Positions 51,455 through 64,000 of a stretch of DNA of 64,000 bases are shown one piece after another. A model generated the notes under the pieces. It worked only from the letters and a program-made list of their open reading frames with translations, did no database searches and was not told where the DNA came from. The DNA is from Pseudorasbora parva (lineage: Eukaryota; Chordata; Actinopteri; Cypriniformes; Gobionidae). Where the stretch lies: positions 32,149,645 through 32,213,644 of the forward strand of contig NC_090178.1 in NCBI RefSeq assembly GCF_024679245.1, in the 5' to 3' direction. The first letter of the stretch is position 1, and each line of letters opens with the position of its first letter. The position numbers and the translations under genes were made by a program.

Positions 51455-51976
51455 GTGAGATGACCAAAACTCCCATTTCCTTTTTCCGACTCGATACAAT
51501 GGGCAGACGTAGATGCAGTAACTCCCATAGTATGCTGTAACCGTGACCGCGCACAACATATTCAAGTGTAGACAATATTGTTAATGCATGTTTTAAAGGT
51601 GTCATAAATCACAACCATATTCACAGTTATGAAACTAGTCACTGCCTGGGAAGAGGTACCAATCTTTGGCCCCAGTTCAAGCATTGTGGTTTATGCAATT
51701 AGAGGTTTGTGTTAATGGTGGAATTCAAGTTTCACATTAACATCCAAGCCTGATCATAACCATTCTCTGGCTTTTTTGTCCTTGCTGTGTTGAATGGTAC
51801 AATAGTGTAGTTTGCTAAATATGTTTAAAGGTCCCATGGCATGGATTGTTTTATTATTTTATAATGTTTCCTGATGTGTACTTATATTGTTAGTATGGTT
51901 TTTACATCAAAAAAGTCATAATTAAAAAAAAAAAAATGCATTTTTTCTATACTGATATTAGCCCTCTGGTTTGAAT

Positions 51977-53162
51977 TAGAGGTCTTCACGAGGCACCCGA
52001 GACCCGTGGACCCGGGATCCGACCCGGGACCCGTACGGGTTCGGGTCTATTTTTTAAATGGTCAGCCGGGTCCGGGTCGGGTCCTAATCTATTACTTCGG
52101 TTCCCGGGTCTGTTAATGTTGTAGCCTATGTAATACGTCAATCGGAGAACACCTGGCCGTGAGAGTCAGCGCGGCTTGTGTGTTTTGTGTAACTTACAAA
52201 TTGCTAAATTAGGATAAGAAACGTGTGAGCCGGGAAATGAGGTTTAGAAATACACAACAACAACAAAAACACAAGCGCTCTCTCTCTCGCGCGCGCTCTC
52301 TCAGCCTTTTAGAAAGCGGGCAGATTTAATGCATGCGCGCGGTAATAATGTACTCAAGAATATATTTCAAATCAGCAACAAGACCTCAGGTGAACTGTCA
52401 CATAAATGTTTTCTGTGATGCTCAAATTGTGTAAAAAAAGGCTCATATTTCAGGTTGCTCCAGCTGACGCGCGAGTGCAGTCTCAAGCGCATGTCATGTT
52501 TCTATGGCAACCCGAGCTTCCGCAGACCGCAGTGACTGTAATGACTTTAAAAATAATATGAATGAACCGTCTTGTTTAATCTTAAAGTTCTGCTAGTCAG
52601 ACTCAGAGAGATTATGGCAAATAAATAATGGTAACGCAAGCGGCCATGGCACTAAACGAGCAATAGTTATTAGTTCAAAAGGGCAAACAGTCAAAGTTAT
52701 TATGCGAATTAACTCATAAATCCGTCACTGTGAAATAAAATTGACTTTTACAGCTGAAATGAGTGAATTAAGCATGCTTGGAACAATTAATGAGGAATAT
52801 TGTAATACATCACAATCAAGGTACAAGGGAGACAACGGCTATATCGTTAGGTAGGCTGACTGAGACAAAGTTATTTTTCGCAGCTTGTTCATTAACTTGT
52901 TAACAGCAGTAACGTTATATTGTGTAATATGAGACAATCGGGTCCAGTCGCGTCTGTGTCTTCCCGGCGGGTTCGGTTCCAGCTATCAAATAATAGACGG
53001 GTCCATGTCGGTTCCGGGTAATATATTTTTGGCATTTTTCGGATCTGCACGGGTCCGGGGTCCAGTTTTTAAAATAATAGACGGGTCCGGGTCGGGTCTG
53101 TGTTGAACATTGCGGGTCTCTTCGGGTTCGGGTGCGAATTTTTGGACCTGTGAAGACCTCTA
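51977..53162. mobile_element. non-autonomous hAT element
   Basis: Perfect 8-bp duplication gtttgaat (51969-51976, 53163-53170). Ends TAGAGGTCTTCACG and GTGAAGACCTCTA. Subterminal gacccgggacccgtacgggt and related cgggtccgggtcggg motifs cluster at both ends. Confidence 0.9.
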
Positions 53163-53331
53163 GTTTGAATGCTCTGCTTCAAGGGGCGTGTCTGCTGTGA
53201 GACTGCAGTGAAAACACCCACTGTTGTGATTGGCTGACATCTGCATTTGAAATGAGATTATGTGCGGAGGGGTGTGGTTTAGTCAGGCGTGAGCAGCTGC
53301 AGTGCTGCCTACCTGCCAGGCAGAGACAGGG

Positions 53332-55057
53332 AGTGATGGGAAGTTCGGTTCTTTTCCACAAACCGGTTCTTTCGGACAGTTCGTTTCAATGATCCGGTTA
53401 AAAAAAACGGATCACCGGTTCTTTTACGTCTTTACGTAATGACATCATTTTTATTATCCCAGCGGAAGAAAATAAACTCAAACCCATCCATATAAATTAT
53501 TTGTAATTAACTTAGTATAGTAATAATTATTATCGACATCAGCATCATTTTTTTATTTATGTTTTGCAACAGCACTCAATACAGCCACTGTTGTGCAAAC
53601 ACTGATGTTTTACACGGATTAAATAAACTTACATTGACATAACATACTTACACAAATCCTCAGTTCACCCGTGCTCATGTATTATCAGCATCAGCTGTTC
53701 CAGTCCGAGATGAACAGTTTAGTTACGACGCTATAACACATGCTCAGTATCTCAGCTCACCGCTTCTCAGAATCGAACATGTCCGAAAGATCGAACGTGT
53801 CCGATAGAAACGGTTCTCGATTCTGTACTGGTGATCCGAAAGATTGACCCGCAACCTGGTCGATCTGACTCGAGAACCGCTGTATCAGTGTGTGTGTGCT
53901 GAGCTGCGAACTGTTGCAAGCTGAATATGTAGTCTGATATCAAACCTACTGTTTTGATTACATTTTAAAATGTGGATCAACTTAGAAATTAAATAAGAAA
54001 AAAGCTGTTGATAAAACAAATAAATGTTTAATTTGACCATTTTACAATCCATTGTTTCCAAACTTTAAAATAATAGTGTTAAGATAGCTTTGTAATGATG
54101 TTTCCAAACGTGATTAGTTTTATACACTAAACCTGCATTTCGATCCTCTGAACAAATAACACGCATGCGCGGCTCATCGGTTCTCAGTATCGAATGTGTC
54201 CGACAGAAACGGTTTTCAATTCTGTACTGCTGATCCGTAGCCAGACCCACATCAAGATGTTTGGTCTGGAAACTCACCATTGACAGGGCTCAATCCGAGG
54301 GGCGGATAAACGGTTGTCTTTCAAACTCCCTCTGCACGCGATAGGATAGCGCTACACCAACCAGAGCAACGAAGGTGAAACAGAGCTTGTTGATAGATTA
54401 AACAATCACCGTATCCGGTCGGCAAAACTTTGAACACATCTTCCCTTTTTATAAAATGACTTCAGTGCCGTTCTTTTCTCAGAGAAAAGCTCAACTCCAA
54501 GTCTTCCAGAGTCGCGGTCAAAGCTGATTCGAAAGACCGCCGTTCGCCAGTTTCTGTGTTTACTAGAAGCAAGCAAACGCAACTCGGCCGTCGTCATTAT
54601 GGCCCCGCCCACTGACTCTATACACGATGTGATTGGCCCGGCAAGAGTTAGGCGATTACAGCTCAGAAGGTTATTGAGAGTTGCTAGACGACACTCGTGG
54701 GCAGATTAGATTTGCTGCCGCTAGGGTGCGTCTAGATTTCTAGGCTAGCTGATCCGAGAACCGCTACGTTTGGTTACACGCGCATGCACAGTATCAGCTG
54801 CTCGTAAGTTCATCAGATCTCTCAGCAAAACATGACTCACTTCAGCTAACGATCTACTTCAAGATATTAGCTTATTTCTAGTTGGAGAGACTGTCACTCA
54901 TGTCAGAAAGTTAGTAACTAAAGTAACTTTTGGGATCAGCCCTGATTTGAGACGCGAACCGTTTAGAACGATTCAGTTCGATGGTGAACTGGTTCGACCG
55001 GTTAACTATAAAGATCCGGTTAAAAAGAACGGTTTGTTCGCGAAACGGGACATCACT
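53332..55057. mobile_element. DNA element with AGTGATG...CATCACT ends, hit by another element
   Basis: Ends AGTGATGGGAAGTTCGGTTC and GCGAAACGGGACATCACT, with repeated accggttctttt / aaaagaaccgg-type subterminal motifs. Interrupted by 54238-54747. No clear duplication; hAT-like by ends. Confidence 0.65.
54238..54747. mobile_element. TAGCC...GGCTA element with 9-bp duplication (copy 3)
   Basis: Perfect 9-bp duplication gctgatccg (54229-54237, 54748-54756). Ends TAGCCAGACCCACATC and GATTTCTAGGCTA. Reverse complement of 50600-51120 over its full length, roughly 90 percent alike by eye. Confidence 0.88.
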
Positions 55058-55208
55058 ACTGAGGAAGTGTTATTGTACCGAGTTGTTGAAATAACAGATT
55101 TGTTTCATGCTACTAACAGAAACGACGCAAAGTTGATTGTTTTAGTCATTGGCTTGATTCACTAATGCATCAAGACATCCAGACAGACAGTATTAAACGA
55201 TTTAGAAT

Positions 55209-56590
55209 AGGGATGCTCAGCATGGGTATCGGCTCCGATCCGCCATTTTTTGCCGAATCAGGTATCGGACAGACAGGACCGATCCAAAGTCGATACTGTG
55301 CGCTTAATAATCTGTTATTGTTAAGCCCCAGTGCCCCACAAAAGGCACAGAAACATTATAAAGCATCATCACTGATTCGTGCACTATATTATAAGTGTTC
55401 TGAAGCCATTCCATAGTTTAATGTGAGGTACAGATCACAACCGCTGCGGCTGTCAGTCGCGTTCGGTTACAACAGTCAACACGATGAAACTCTCCAAGAT
55501 TATTAATTGTTTCTGTTATTATGCTTGATCTGTAGATAACGCTCTATGGTTTGGTTTCTCATCTGCTGGCGTTTATTGCTGTAAATCGTGTTACTTTCTA
55601 CCTGGTGTCTGTTAGATCACAACACTGGACTAGTTATTGTATTGTTCTTCAAACACAGTAACTGAAATGTTAAACTGTTAAAATAAACGGCTTATAAGAA
55701 TACTGCATAGATACACGTCGATATTTATAATATCTTGTTTTGAACTTCTTTTTTTTCCCTTTTTTTATTGAACAGAAATCATGTACAAACAGCATGGCAG
55801 TAACACAAATGTTGTAATAGAAAATACAGATCAGGTTCTTAAAAGAAGAAAATATTTAATTAATTAAAATAAAATAAATGGGGCTAGGGTTTTTTTTGTA
55901 GATCATATTCTTCTATAATGTAATAAAGATAGATTGCGCTTTCTTTTTTCATAGTTTTTAGGGCTTTTGTATACAAGTTGAACTCATTATGAAATGAGTA
56001 AAACCTTGGTTTCACCTTTAAGAACTTGCGTTTGTGTATATAAACTTTTCCCAGCATGATGATGATGTTGACTAGGAAGTTGTCTTTGTTATTGTCAATT
56101 ACAATTCCAAAAATTCTTTTGAACTTCTCAATGCGCGCTGTGAGCGTCTATGGCTGTGAGCATGTGATTCCGTGTTGCTTCAAGCGTATCATCCTGCTCA
56201 CGGGATGCGCTTTGTGCCGCTCTGTATTATAATACTTTTGCGCTATGAAAGCCTTAATAGCCTTTCTTGTTCTGCCCTATCTATAATATTGCTGTCTCAT
56301 TAAAAAAAATGCACTATATATTTAAAATAAATGTAATTTCTTAGTATATAGGCCCTATTTCTATAAATATATTTACTTGTTTTTCATGAATGTATTTTGT
56401 GTAACATTTTACCAGATTTACAGCTACACTTATTCACTTGTGGTTTCCTTTATTTTTTCCCCCACTAAATGTTTAAATTTTTAAGCAAAACTGCATTGGT
56501 ATCGGATTGGTTTAGTATCGGTCTCGACAGATACTCTTTTTAATATCGGATTGGCTCTGAAAAAATGGTATCGGTGCAACTTGCATGATT
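55209..56590. mobile_element. degenerate hAT-like element (TATCGG subterminal repeats)
   Basis: The left end TAGGGATGCTCAGCATGGG is followed by several tatcgg motifs. Matching ggtatcggattgg motifs lie at 56495-56575, but the right tip is worn. Edges approximate. Confidence 0.5.
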
Positions 56591-58097
56591 TACTACACAT
56601 CACTGATCCTAGATCAGGCATTAATGAACACTGTTACTCACTGTTTGTGGCGGTGCTGTTGAATCCGTATGGTAAAGCCTGTGCTGCTGACATCGCAACT
56701 GATAAACTGAATCCATTCTCTACTAATTCTCTGGGCGGGCAAAGCAGAGGAAGGGGCGGAAACCTTTCCTGGTATGACGTCATAAAAGGAGAATTCTAGA
56801 TCAGCTTGTCTGGGCTCTCATTTTCTCAAAGGCAGAGAAAGACAACCTGAACTCCGTTTACACCGATCAAAATTTCTAGCCTCTTGGGGACAATATTCAG
56901 GCTAGGGGAACTCATATTAATGTTAAAGGGGTCATATAATGGTACATGCACTTTTACAAGTTGATTATACAGCAATGTGTGTTGGTAGTGACTGTATACA
57001 ACCATCCTATAATGATAAAAATCCATCAAGTGTTTTTTTTAAATCTCCTTATGTTTTCACCTGTCTGAAATCAAGCCGTTCGATGTGTGACGTCACACGA
57101 TCAGACACCGCTCCCACGACTGTTGATTGACAGCAGCATTTCAGCTCAGACCCGCCCTGAGCGAGCTCAAGCTGTCGTCCGCCATTGTGGATACGCTGGA
57201 GCAGAATGGCGTCTAAGCGATTGTGGTGTTCTGCTCTTGGGTGTAATAATGAACACAGCAGTCATTTTGATGTTGATATATCTGATATATCGAATTGATA
57301 CGGTTGAACTTGCACAGATGTGTCCTGAGAGACTTGCGTTGTCAAACTTTCTCCTGTTGTCTAAGTAACGCTTCACACTCAAAGCCCCCACAGAACCAAG
57401 CCTGCAGTGCCCCTCTCAGAAACTGAAGCTTTCGCGCCTCAATCGCCCCCCAGTGACCGGTCCCGGTATAGTTGCCCAGCTGTGTTTTCTAATGGATGCG
57501 AGGCAAACAAAACAATAAAATTAGACTTCAAATATTTTCCCCCCAAAGTTAGTTTATGTCACTGAAGGCAGTTATCATTACGATGATTTCATTTTAAGTG
57601 TTCGTTTTTAAAATAAGTTTAGTTTTAGTTAGTTATTTGATGCTATAAAGACGGGGCTGTGATGTCATGATTGACAGCTGAGATTGTGCCTCACTGAGGC
57701 ACTAACTGACTTTTTTCAGGATTTTTGGGAGCAGATTGAAGCTTTAGCTTTAATTTCTACATTTCCATAACTGTTTATTTCACACCAACATAATTAATTG
57801 TTCTTCATCTGTGAGAGTGTGGGCAGGCTTTTGATATTGCGACTGTACTTCCTGCTCTGTGCTGCGCAACTCCGGTCCCGAAATCACTACTGTGCAGACT
57901 CTGTCCCAAGATGTCAGCACTGTGCAGGCCGTCCGAAAGCTTCAACTCTGGCAAGTGGAAACGGATGATGCCGAGTCGTCTATGTTTTTTTACGGTCTAT
58001 GCACAGAACAGAGGGGACGTGCATAAAAGGCACGTGCACAGAAACGGCTTGCTGAAAACAGAGCTGTTTTTCACCAGGTTAAATGAGTGATTTCTTA

Positions 58098-58830
58098 TGC
58101 TGCGTTCACACCGCACGCGAATGACGCGAATAAATCGCTCTATTCGCGCGAAGTTGGACGTGTGAACATTTTGAATCCATTCGCGCGTGGAATTCGCTTA
58201 ATTTGCGTGTGACATTCACTACACAACAGACGCGAATTCGCGTCATGGGAGGGGGTTCTGCCAGGCAGCGGCAGTCGGCAGAAGGACTCTCCGAGTTAAG
58301 GCTGCTCTCACCGGGGTTGATGAGCGCTGAGCTCCCATGATCGCCTGGGTCTCACACCTCCGAAAACACCAGATCAAATTTTCCAATCGGAGCTTTCTTA
58401 ATAAATAAATCACATATTTGAGCTATAAACAGCTACATTCTCACCTGAAAAACTATTAAAACTACATTTTGTGACACAATACAGTAGTATTTTTAAATTA
58501 CTCTGGCCTCGGGGTTTCCCCTATGGGTTTCCCATCCGGCACTTCAACACGTGACAGCAGTAAGCAGGCTCCTCATTGGTTAACGCGGCGCGAATATCCG
58601 CCAAAGTTCAAATTTTTCAACTTGAGCGATTCAAAACGCTCAATTCGCGTGATCCTTGCCGCCTCATTCGCGCCGCCTCATTTGTGCGAATCGCGCTATT
58701 CGCGCCGCCGAATGCCTATTCGCGTCTCTGCATTGACTTAACATGTAAATCACTCGCGCGAATCGCGTCATTCGCGTCATTCGCGTCATTCGCGTCATTC
58801 GCGTCATTCGCGTGCGGTGTGAACGCAGCA
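58098..58830. mobile_element. Harbinger-like miniature element with tandem 9-mer
   Basis: 3-bp duplication tta (58095-58097, 58831-58833); ends TGCTGCGTTCACACCGCACG and the complement. The right end holds a tandem attcgcgtc array (58763-58812). The TTA target fits PIF/Harbinger; class inferred. Confidence 0.7.
58763..58812. repeat. tandem attcgcgtc array
   Basis: Five to six perfect 9-base units adjoining the right terminal repeat of the Harbinger-like element. Confidence 0.9.
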
Positions 58831-60255
58831 TTAGAATACTAAATAGAATTTTTATTTAAAGTATATTACAAAGTTTTAATTTAGACACTAAATAATCATA
58901 TGAACTTGTACAAAAATGTCATTATATGACCCCTTTAAAAAACCTCATAAAATTTAAATTTCATGCCATGGGACCTTTAAATCCAAATAGTCAAAGATAC
59001 TTTTACTTTTAAACATCTGAATTTATGCTAACAGGGACATTGAAATGTAAATCTAGGTTCTACATTTTAGACCGCCAGTTCCACCTGAGTTTTATTCTTT
59101 CTGTCCTGTGTTTCAGTGTGTGGTGGGTGATTTGCAGGTTTGCTGATAGGAAAGAGTTTTATCACCTGCCTCATCTTGCCCATTTTCTTAATCCAGCCAT
59201 TGGTGTGGACTCCTTGAATTATAGACTAAATCAAAAGCCAGCATCTGGGAATTGATCCCATGACCTTAACTTATGGTAGAGAGGGAGACAAGTGCTGAAA
59301 ATCAGTGACACTAATGCTGTAATCTCTCTTGTAACTCTTCTTTTAAAAACCTATATATAGGATAAGATTGCTGTAGATATAGCTCAAGTCTGAATTTTGA
59401 ACAAACGTTTAAGATAAAATGTCTGTTGTCTATGCTTGTATTTCTGACCTGACATGGGAAGGATGGACTCCAGTTGTGTCCCAAATGACACGTTATACAC
59501 TATGCACTGTATACTCTATCTAGGGTATGAGTTTATCATAACTTTGATAAAGTTATTTTATCCTCAAGCATTGCTGTCTGATAGCTCTTCCCCTTGTTTT
59601 TGCTTGGATGAAGTGTGTTGCGTTTCATAAAGAGGTCTTGACTAAAATTTAGGTTTGCAGACATTGGAGGAAGTGAAATGAAATGGATGCAGAATGATTT
59701 AAGCCATATAGTTTTATATCTGACTCCGAAGGCTGAACACAGAGATGATGTCTCCAACTCCCCATATTTTTCCAAAGGGTCCTAGTGGAAAGGTTGGCTC
59801 AAGTAAATTCCCTGTTTCTCTAATCATGCAGTAGGCTATTGAAGAATTGGGTTGTTAATAAAAATAAACGACTATGACCTTAAAAGTATGTGACCATGAC
59901 CTGAGATGGGCTCATTTCTTAAAGGTACTACAGCAAAATGGAACTGTGCAAGGCTCAGAGTGAGCCAAATGATTTTGAAAAGCAAGATGATTTTATTTTA
60001 TTTTTACATAATATAATATAATAACATTGTGACCACTAACTTAAATAATACTGGTTATCTCTTCATAATGGCACCTGTTAGTGGGTGGATATATTAGTCA
60101 GCAAGTGAACATTTTTATCCTCAAAGTTGATGTGTTAGAAGCAGTAAAAATGGGTAATACATTTCCCACATTACCTTGTTATAATAGTGCTTTATAGTTA
60201 ATGTATACTTTTGTATATTTTATAACAAATTGAGTTATATTATTATAACTATTAA

Positions 60256-61341
60256 AGGGGTACTTCAGCGCTGGGAAGATTTATCTGTATTTAAACTGGG
60301 TCATTAAAGGTCCCATTCTTCGTGTGTTTTCGAAGCTTTGATTATGTTTACAGTGTGCAATATAACATGAGTTCATGTGGGCGGAGGGTTAGTCAACAAA
60401 CGGTTCTAGTGACGTCATTACATCCCTGCACTTCCTGCGTTGGCTGTAGGCTTTGAAAGGGAACTTCTGTTACATAAAATATCTCGCTATGCAATGAACT
60501 TTGAGCTTTATAATTTTACAGGTATTATTTATAGTCTAACAGCAACATTACACAGTAACTAAAGTTTGAAAGATGGAATCGCAAAGAACGGGACCTTTAA
60601 TGTAGTAGAAATGTGAAATTATTTTTTGATTTGGTGCCTTCTAGACTGAGAAAAGACAAATGTATTTTTGTCTCATGGGGATGAAAGACAACAATTCCCA
60701 GAATGCTTCGCTGCCTTACGAGGCCACTCCCAAAGCCACCTACTAGATTACTGGATCACTTTTACTTTCCCACTGCGACCGTTCATTTTCATATAATCAG
60801 TTAATTTAGAGAACAGACACCACAATTAAAAACTAAACTTGTCTAAGGCAGTGTCACAAACACTGCAGGAGTCAAATGACATGCATTCAAAGGGAGCTGA
60901 GGTAAACACGACTGCACTAGAAACTCGGCATAGATTCACAGCACGTGTTCAGTCTGGCGTGTTTTCAGTTCAGGCCTTTCGAAGCTTAAATTTCATAGGA
61001 ATTAATTTGAGAAGTTGAAAGCTTACTTTGCTCCGCCGGCCGCCATTTACATGAATGCCTGCAGCTGCGAGCTGAGCTGTTCGTGTGATCTCCCATCCCC
61101 CATACTCGGGATGGAAATGTGGAAATTGTTCCCTCTGCTGGCTGTAGTCTTCAGCCTCTGGCTAAAAATTCCTCCGATGACACAAATTGACGATATTTAT
61201 GTCATCTGAGGATTTTTTTCAGAAATGCAATGCATAAATCTCTTGTCTCAGGGGGATATGAGGAAGGGGAGCACAATCATTTGATTATACTCCAGGGTTT
61301 CTACTGATACGAAGCCATATGCTAATCGCTGAAGTAACCCT
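60256..61341 (-). mobile_element. TTAA element, copy 2 (inverted relative to 14263-15035)
   Basis: Flanked by TTAA (60252-60255, 61342-61345); ends AGGGGTACTTCAGCGCTGGG and AATCGCTGAAGTAACCCT. Longer than copy 1 because of a 289-bp insertion at 60308-60596. Carries a hairpin at 61170-61214. Confidence 0.85.
60308..60596. mobile_element. TTAA element nested in copy 2
   Basis: Flanked by TTAA (60304-60307, 60597-60600); ends AGGTCCCATTC and GAACGGGACCT. Copy 1 has tcaa without insertion at the matching place (near 14985), giving an empty-site comparison. Confidence 0.82.
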
Positions 61342-62459
61342 TTAATTGTATAACACACATCTAAATACCTCTTAAGAAAACTAACCCTGGAATATAACCT
61401 GCTCTGGAGCAGGTTATGTACAGAAAGTGAGTTGCTATGACTACTTGCATAACTTGAAAGTTGCCTCCAGTTTTGGAACCGAAAGTTGAGCTTATCCGCT
61501 TACTTACACTAAAACATACCCAGGTATGTCACATAACCTGCTTTCTGGAATACCTTCCTGAATGGCAACGTTGCTATCTGTTTAAAATAAACTAATTTAA
61601 GCTTTGCTAATTTAAACATTCAAGCACAAGAAGACACAAAGGAGACTTCTGGTGCGGGTGCGCTGTAAGATTGTGTGCACTCATCCGAAGCACACATTAA
61701 AAGCCGTGAACTTAAAATAGCAATCAGAATTGACTGTAAAGCATACTGTTCACATGCTTTTCTCTGTGTTCAATTCTGCGTGCCTCTTATAAACTTGACT
61801 GAGGTGTGAAAACTGCATGTCACGTAACAAGAAATGTTTAACTCAGTCAACAGCTAGTTTGTGCTTTATGGCGATCCTCCTTTTTAATCAGGAAGTTGTT
61901 CCCTCTGGTCTTTGGGCACATAAAAACAATGTGCTTCTAGTTTGCTTTCCTTAAATTGTTGCCTCTCCCAATTCATATGCGTCAGTGGGGTTTGGCTAAC
62001 ATACCGCTGGACCCGCTCTTGGTTTGTGAAAGTCATAAGAAATCCACAGACCTGCTCATTCTCTTTACTTAGACCCTCCAGACATTATTCTCAGCTCCGT
62101 GTTAGCGCCTGTGAAGGAGGCTTAATGAAACGTGAGCCACAACAAACTGTCCCTGACGTCATGCGCGTCTGTGTTCACAGCAGATGGCGAAGTGCTTGTG
62201 TATTTATAGAACTTTCCTCTCTAAGAGTAATTATGGCACTTCGATGGTGCTACTTTTAAGACCATCCTATCAAACGTAAGCTTTGATCATTCTCAGATTG
62301 GCGTTTTAGCTGACTAGTTGAATCTCCACTATCATTTAAATTTGTTGCAATGCTCTTCTGTGAAATTTGAATTTCAATGTCAGTTTGATAAGAGAGTTAA
62401 TGACAAAAATGACAATTCTAGAATCATTTGCTTACCCTAAAGTCTTTCTAAACTCGTAC

Positions 62460-63738
62460 CAGGCTTGTGCATAATTCAAAACTGAATTGATAATGGTTCC
62501 CAAATTCCAATTCCCTTCTTGAATTTGAACTGAATTTGAATTGATGTCAGAAACAGGATGTAGAATTACAATTCGAATTGGAATTAAAGGCAGTAGAATT
62601 TAAATTCAAGAAAAATTCAAAGAAATTCATATACATGTCCATCTTGCCATAGCAGCTTCCTCTGCATCTGTTGAGAGAATCTTTAGTTTTGCAGGAAAGA
62701 TCTTCACACCAGAACGGTGCAGACTCGATGATAAAACAGTTGAGGAGCGTTGGAGAATTAGATACATCAGTGTTGCTCAGTGAGTTTTGCACTGGAATTA
62801 ATGATAACTGCATTTAATACAACTTTGTGTTATTTGATTACTTTGAAATTAAAATAACATAGGGAAAAAAAAAACTAATTAAACAACATTGAGGGGTAAT
62901 TTATTTCAATTGATCATTATCTGTATTTCAGAACAAAATGTATATAGGGTTGAGGAGTGACACTGTAAAAAATTAATCTCGGGACGGGTCTTGTAATTTT
63001 CACAGGTGATAATTAAAAATAGTGTGTATATTTTTATATATTATTATTATTATATTATTTATAAGAAAATTGTGGTTCAGTGTTGTATAGAAACAAAACC
63101 AAGAGATACACTTTCCTAATTTTTTTAAGGAAATGTAAGCATTTTTTAAGCTTGAACTAAGGAACCGATTAAGCTGATAAAATTAAAGAAAATAAGTGTA
63201 CTTGTTTATTTTAAGAGAATTAGCTCAATTGTGCAGTTTTATTTAGAGACACCATTGTTGTTTTGAGTGAAGGTAAAAATATGTTAATGTATAATGTTCA
63301 TTTATATTTGACATTTGAAAGTATTTCTGTTATGTTGAAGTTTTGACCGATACCATTGTGCAGAAGAGTAGAGTTTATAGTTAGGTTGTGATGTGAATAA
63401 CTGCAAGTATTATTATTATTATTATTATGAATGCTGCTTTGTTCAATAAGAAATAACTTTGCTAATGTGAGTGCAATAACAAGTTTGTTTCTACTTGTGC
63501 CAGCATCAAACAGATTCATTGAATAACATAACTGAAAGTCAAATATAAACAGGTCTTTTTTTTTCAAAGTCACTTTAAATTAAATTCCACTAATATTTAA
63601 TTCATCATCATAATTACTTAATTATGTGTAATATTGTTACCATATTGTTTTTAAAAGTACATACTGTCATATTTTTACAGTGTATATGTGTAATTAAATT
63701 ATTAAATTACAAAATTAATTTAATTGTTGTATTACTGC
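62460..63738 (+). mobile_element. hAT element copy 2 (right end interrupted or beyond window)
   Basis: The left end CAGGCTTGTGCATAATTC and about 1.2 kb match 40786-42360. After 63738 the match is broken by cactgtaaaaaatta, the start of a different element. The right terminus is not in the window as a clean end. Confidence 0.8.
62631..62783 (+). pseudogene. hAT dimerisation-domain remnant (copy 2)
   Basis: Same 50-residue open stretch as 40947-41099 with one clear change (KIFTPERC against KIFRPERC) and the same stop position. Confidence 0.85.
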
Positions 63739-64000
63739 ACTGTAAAAAATTATTTAGAAAAAAAGTTACCTGGTTGCCTTAAAATTGAGTTAATTGAAAT
63801 TAAAATTGAGTTAATTCATTTAACTTAAATAATTTTGAGATTCAACAACCTTTATTAAAATATTATTAAAAGATTTTGTAAGGATATTGGTGAATTGTGT
63901 TTTATTTCTGATGACGCAGTGAAACATGCCAAATAGTGCTATTTTCATGATTTATCCAATTTTTTATGTGGTTCCGATACAAAAATATTTTGAGTTTCTA
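63739..64000. mobile_element. left part of an unidentified DNA element
   Basis: Begins CACTGTAAAAAATTATTTAG, an end type common in cyprinid non-autonomous elements, then ttgagttaattgaaatta repeats. The right end is outside the window. Confidence 0.4.

Larger units (their letters stand above)
56927..58934. mobile_element. TTAA element, 2 kb
   Basis: Flanked by TTAA (56923-56926, 58935-58938); ends AGGGGTCATATAATGG and TCATTATATGACCCCT. Interrupted by 58098-58830. Non-coding. Confidence 0.85.
51829..58976. mobile_element. TTAA element expanded to 7.1 kb by nested insertions
   Basis: Flanked by TTAA (51825-51828, 58977-58980); ends AGGTCCCATGGCATGGA and TCATGCCATGGGACCT. Its own sequence is split by elements at 51977-53162, 53332-55057 (itself hit at 54238-54747), about 55209-56590 and 56927-58934 (itself hit at 58098-58830). 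Confidence 0.8.
51455..64000. other. hibadh intron 4 (incomplete)
   Basis: No further hibadh exon recognised. Mostly nested transposons. 58980-60250 and 61345-62455 contain no certain element; 61386-61555 has an inverted ataacctgctctgg / ataacctgctttctgg pair. Confidence 0.8.

Noticed and set aside
53332..55057. 8-bp duplication around the AGTGATG element
   Set aside because: Flanks agree at only 4 of 8 positions.

Overview
The window is nuclear DNA from a ray-finned fish, most likely a cyprinid. The reasons are vertebrate multi-exon genes with GT-AG introns, long AT, GA and GT dinucleotide tracts, and very dense DNA transposons (hAT, Tc1, and short TTAA-targeting elements) of the kind that fill carp and zebrafish genomes. 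The species call is an inference. I saw no tRNA, rRNA, CRISPR array or prokaryotic gene.

There are two host genes, arranged head to head. The complete coding region of tax1bp1 (Tax1-binding protein 1, an autophagy receptor and ubiquitin-binding adaptor) lies on the minus strand, from the start codon at 31489 to the stop at 9. It has 17 coding exons whose phases all agree and which encode 824 residues: an N-terminal SKICH domain, an LC3-binding ILVV motif, a long coiled coil, and two C-terminal zinc fingers. The 5' end of hibadh (mitochondrial 3-hydroxyisobutyrate dehydrogenase, valine catabolism) lies on the plus strand from 45268. Exons 1-4 (about 154 residues) are present and the rest lies past the right edge. 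HIBADH and TAX1BP1 are also divergent neighbours in human, which supports both calls. The likely shared promoter zone is about 44.4-45.3 kb.

Region by region: 1-17.7 kb holds tax1bp1 exons 2-17, with a broken Tc1 transposase at 3.5-4.6 kb, a TTAA element at 1.7-2.7 kb and a hAT-like element carrying another TTAA element at 13.7-15.7 kb. 17.7-31.3 kb is the large intron 1 with several hAT and palindromic elements. 31.5-44.4 kb is upstream or 5'-UTR-intron sequence, with a four-level transposon nest at 37.1-42.9 kb. 45.3-51.5 kb is the 5' part of hibadh, with two hAT elements carrying transposase fragments and one element with a 9-bp target duplication. 51.5-64 kb is intron 4, dominated by a 7.1-kb TTAA element (51829-58976) stuffed with at least five other elements.

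The most unusual observations are: a family with TAGCC...GGCTA ends and perfect 9-bp target duplications (three copies, one confirmed by an empty site inside the window); a stem-loop whose core is flipped between two copies of one element, with paired base changes; a nest four elements deep that ends in a 63-bp palindrome with an 8-bp duplication; and loss of the second PPxY motif in tax1bp1. I found no new enzymatic or defence system; the novelty lies in the transposon architecture.
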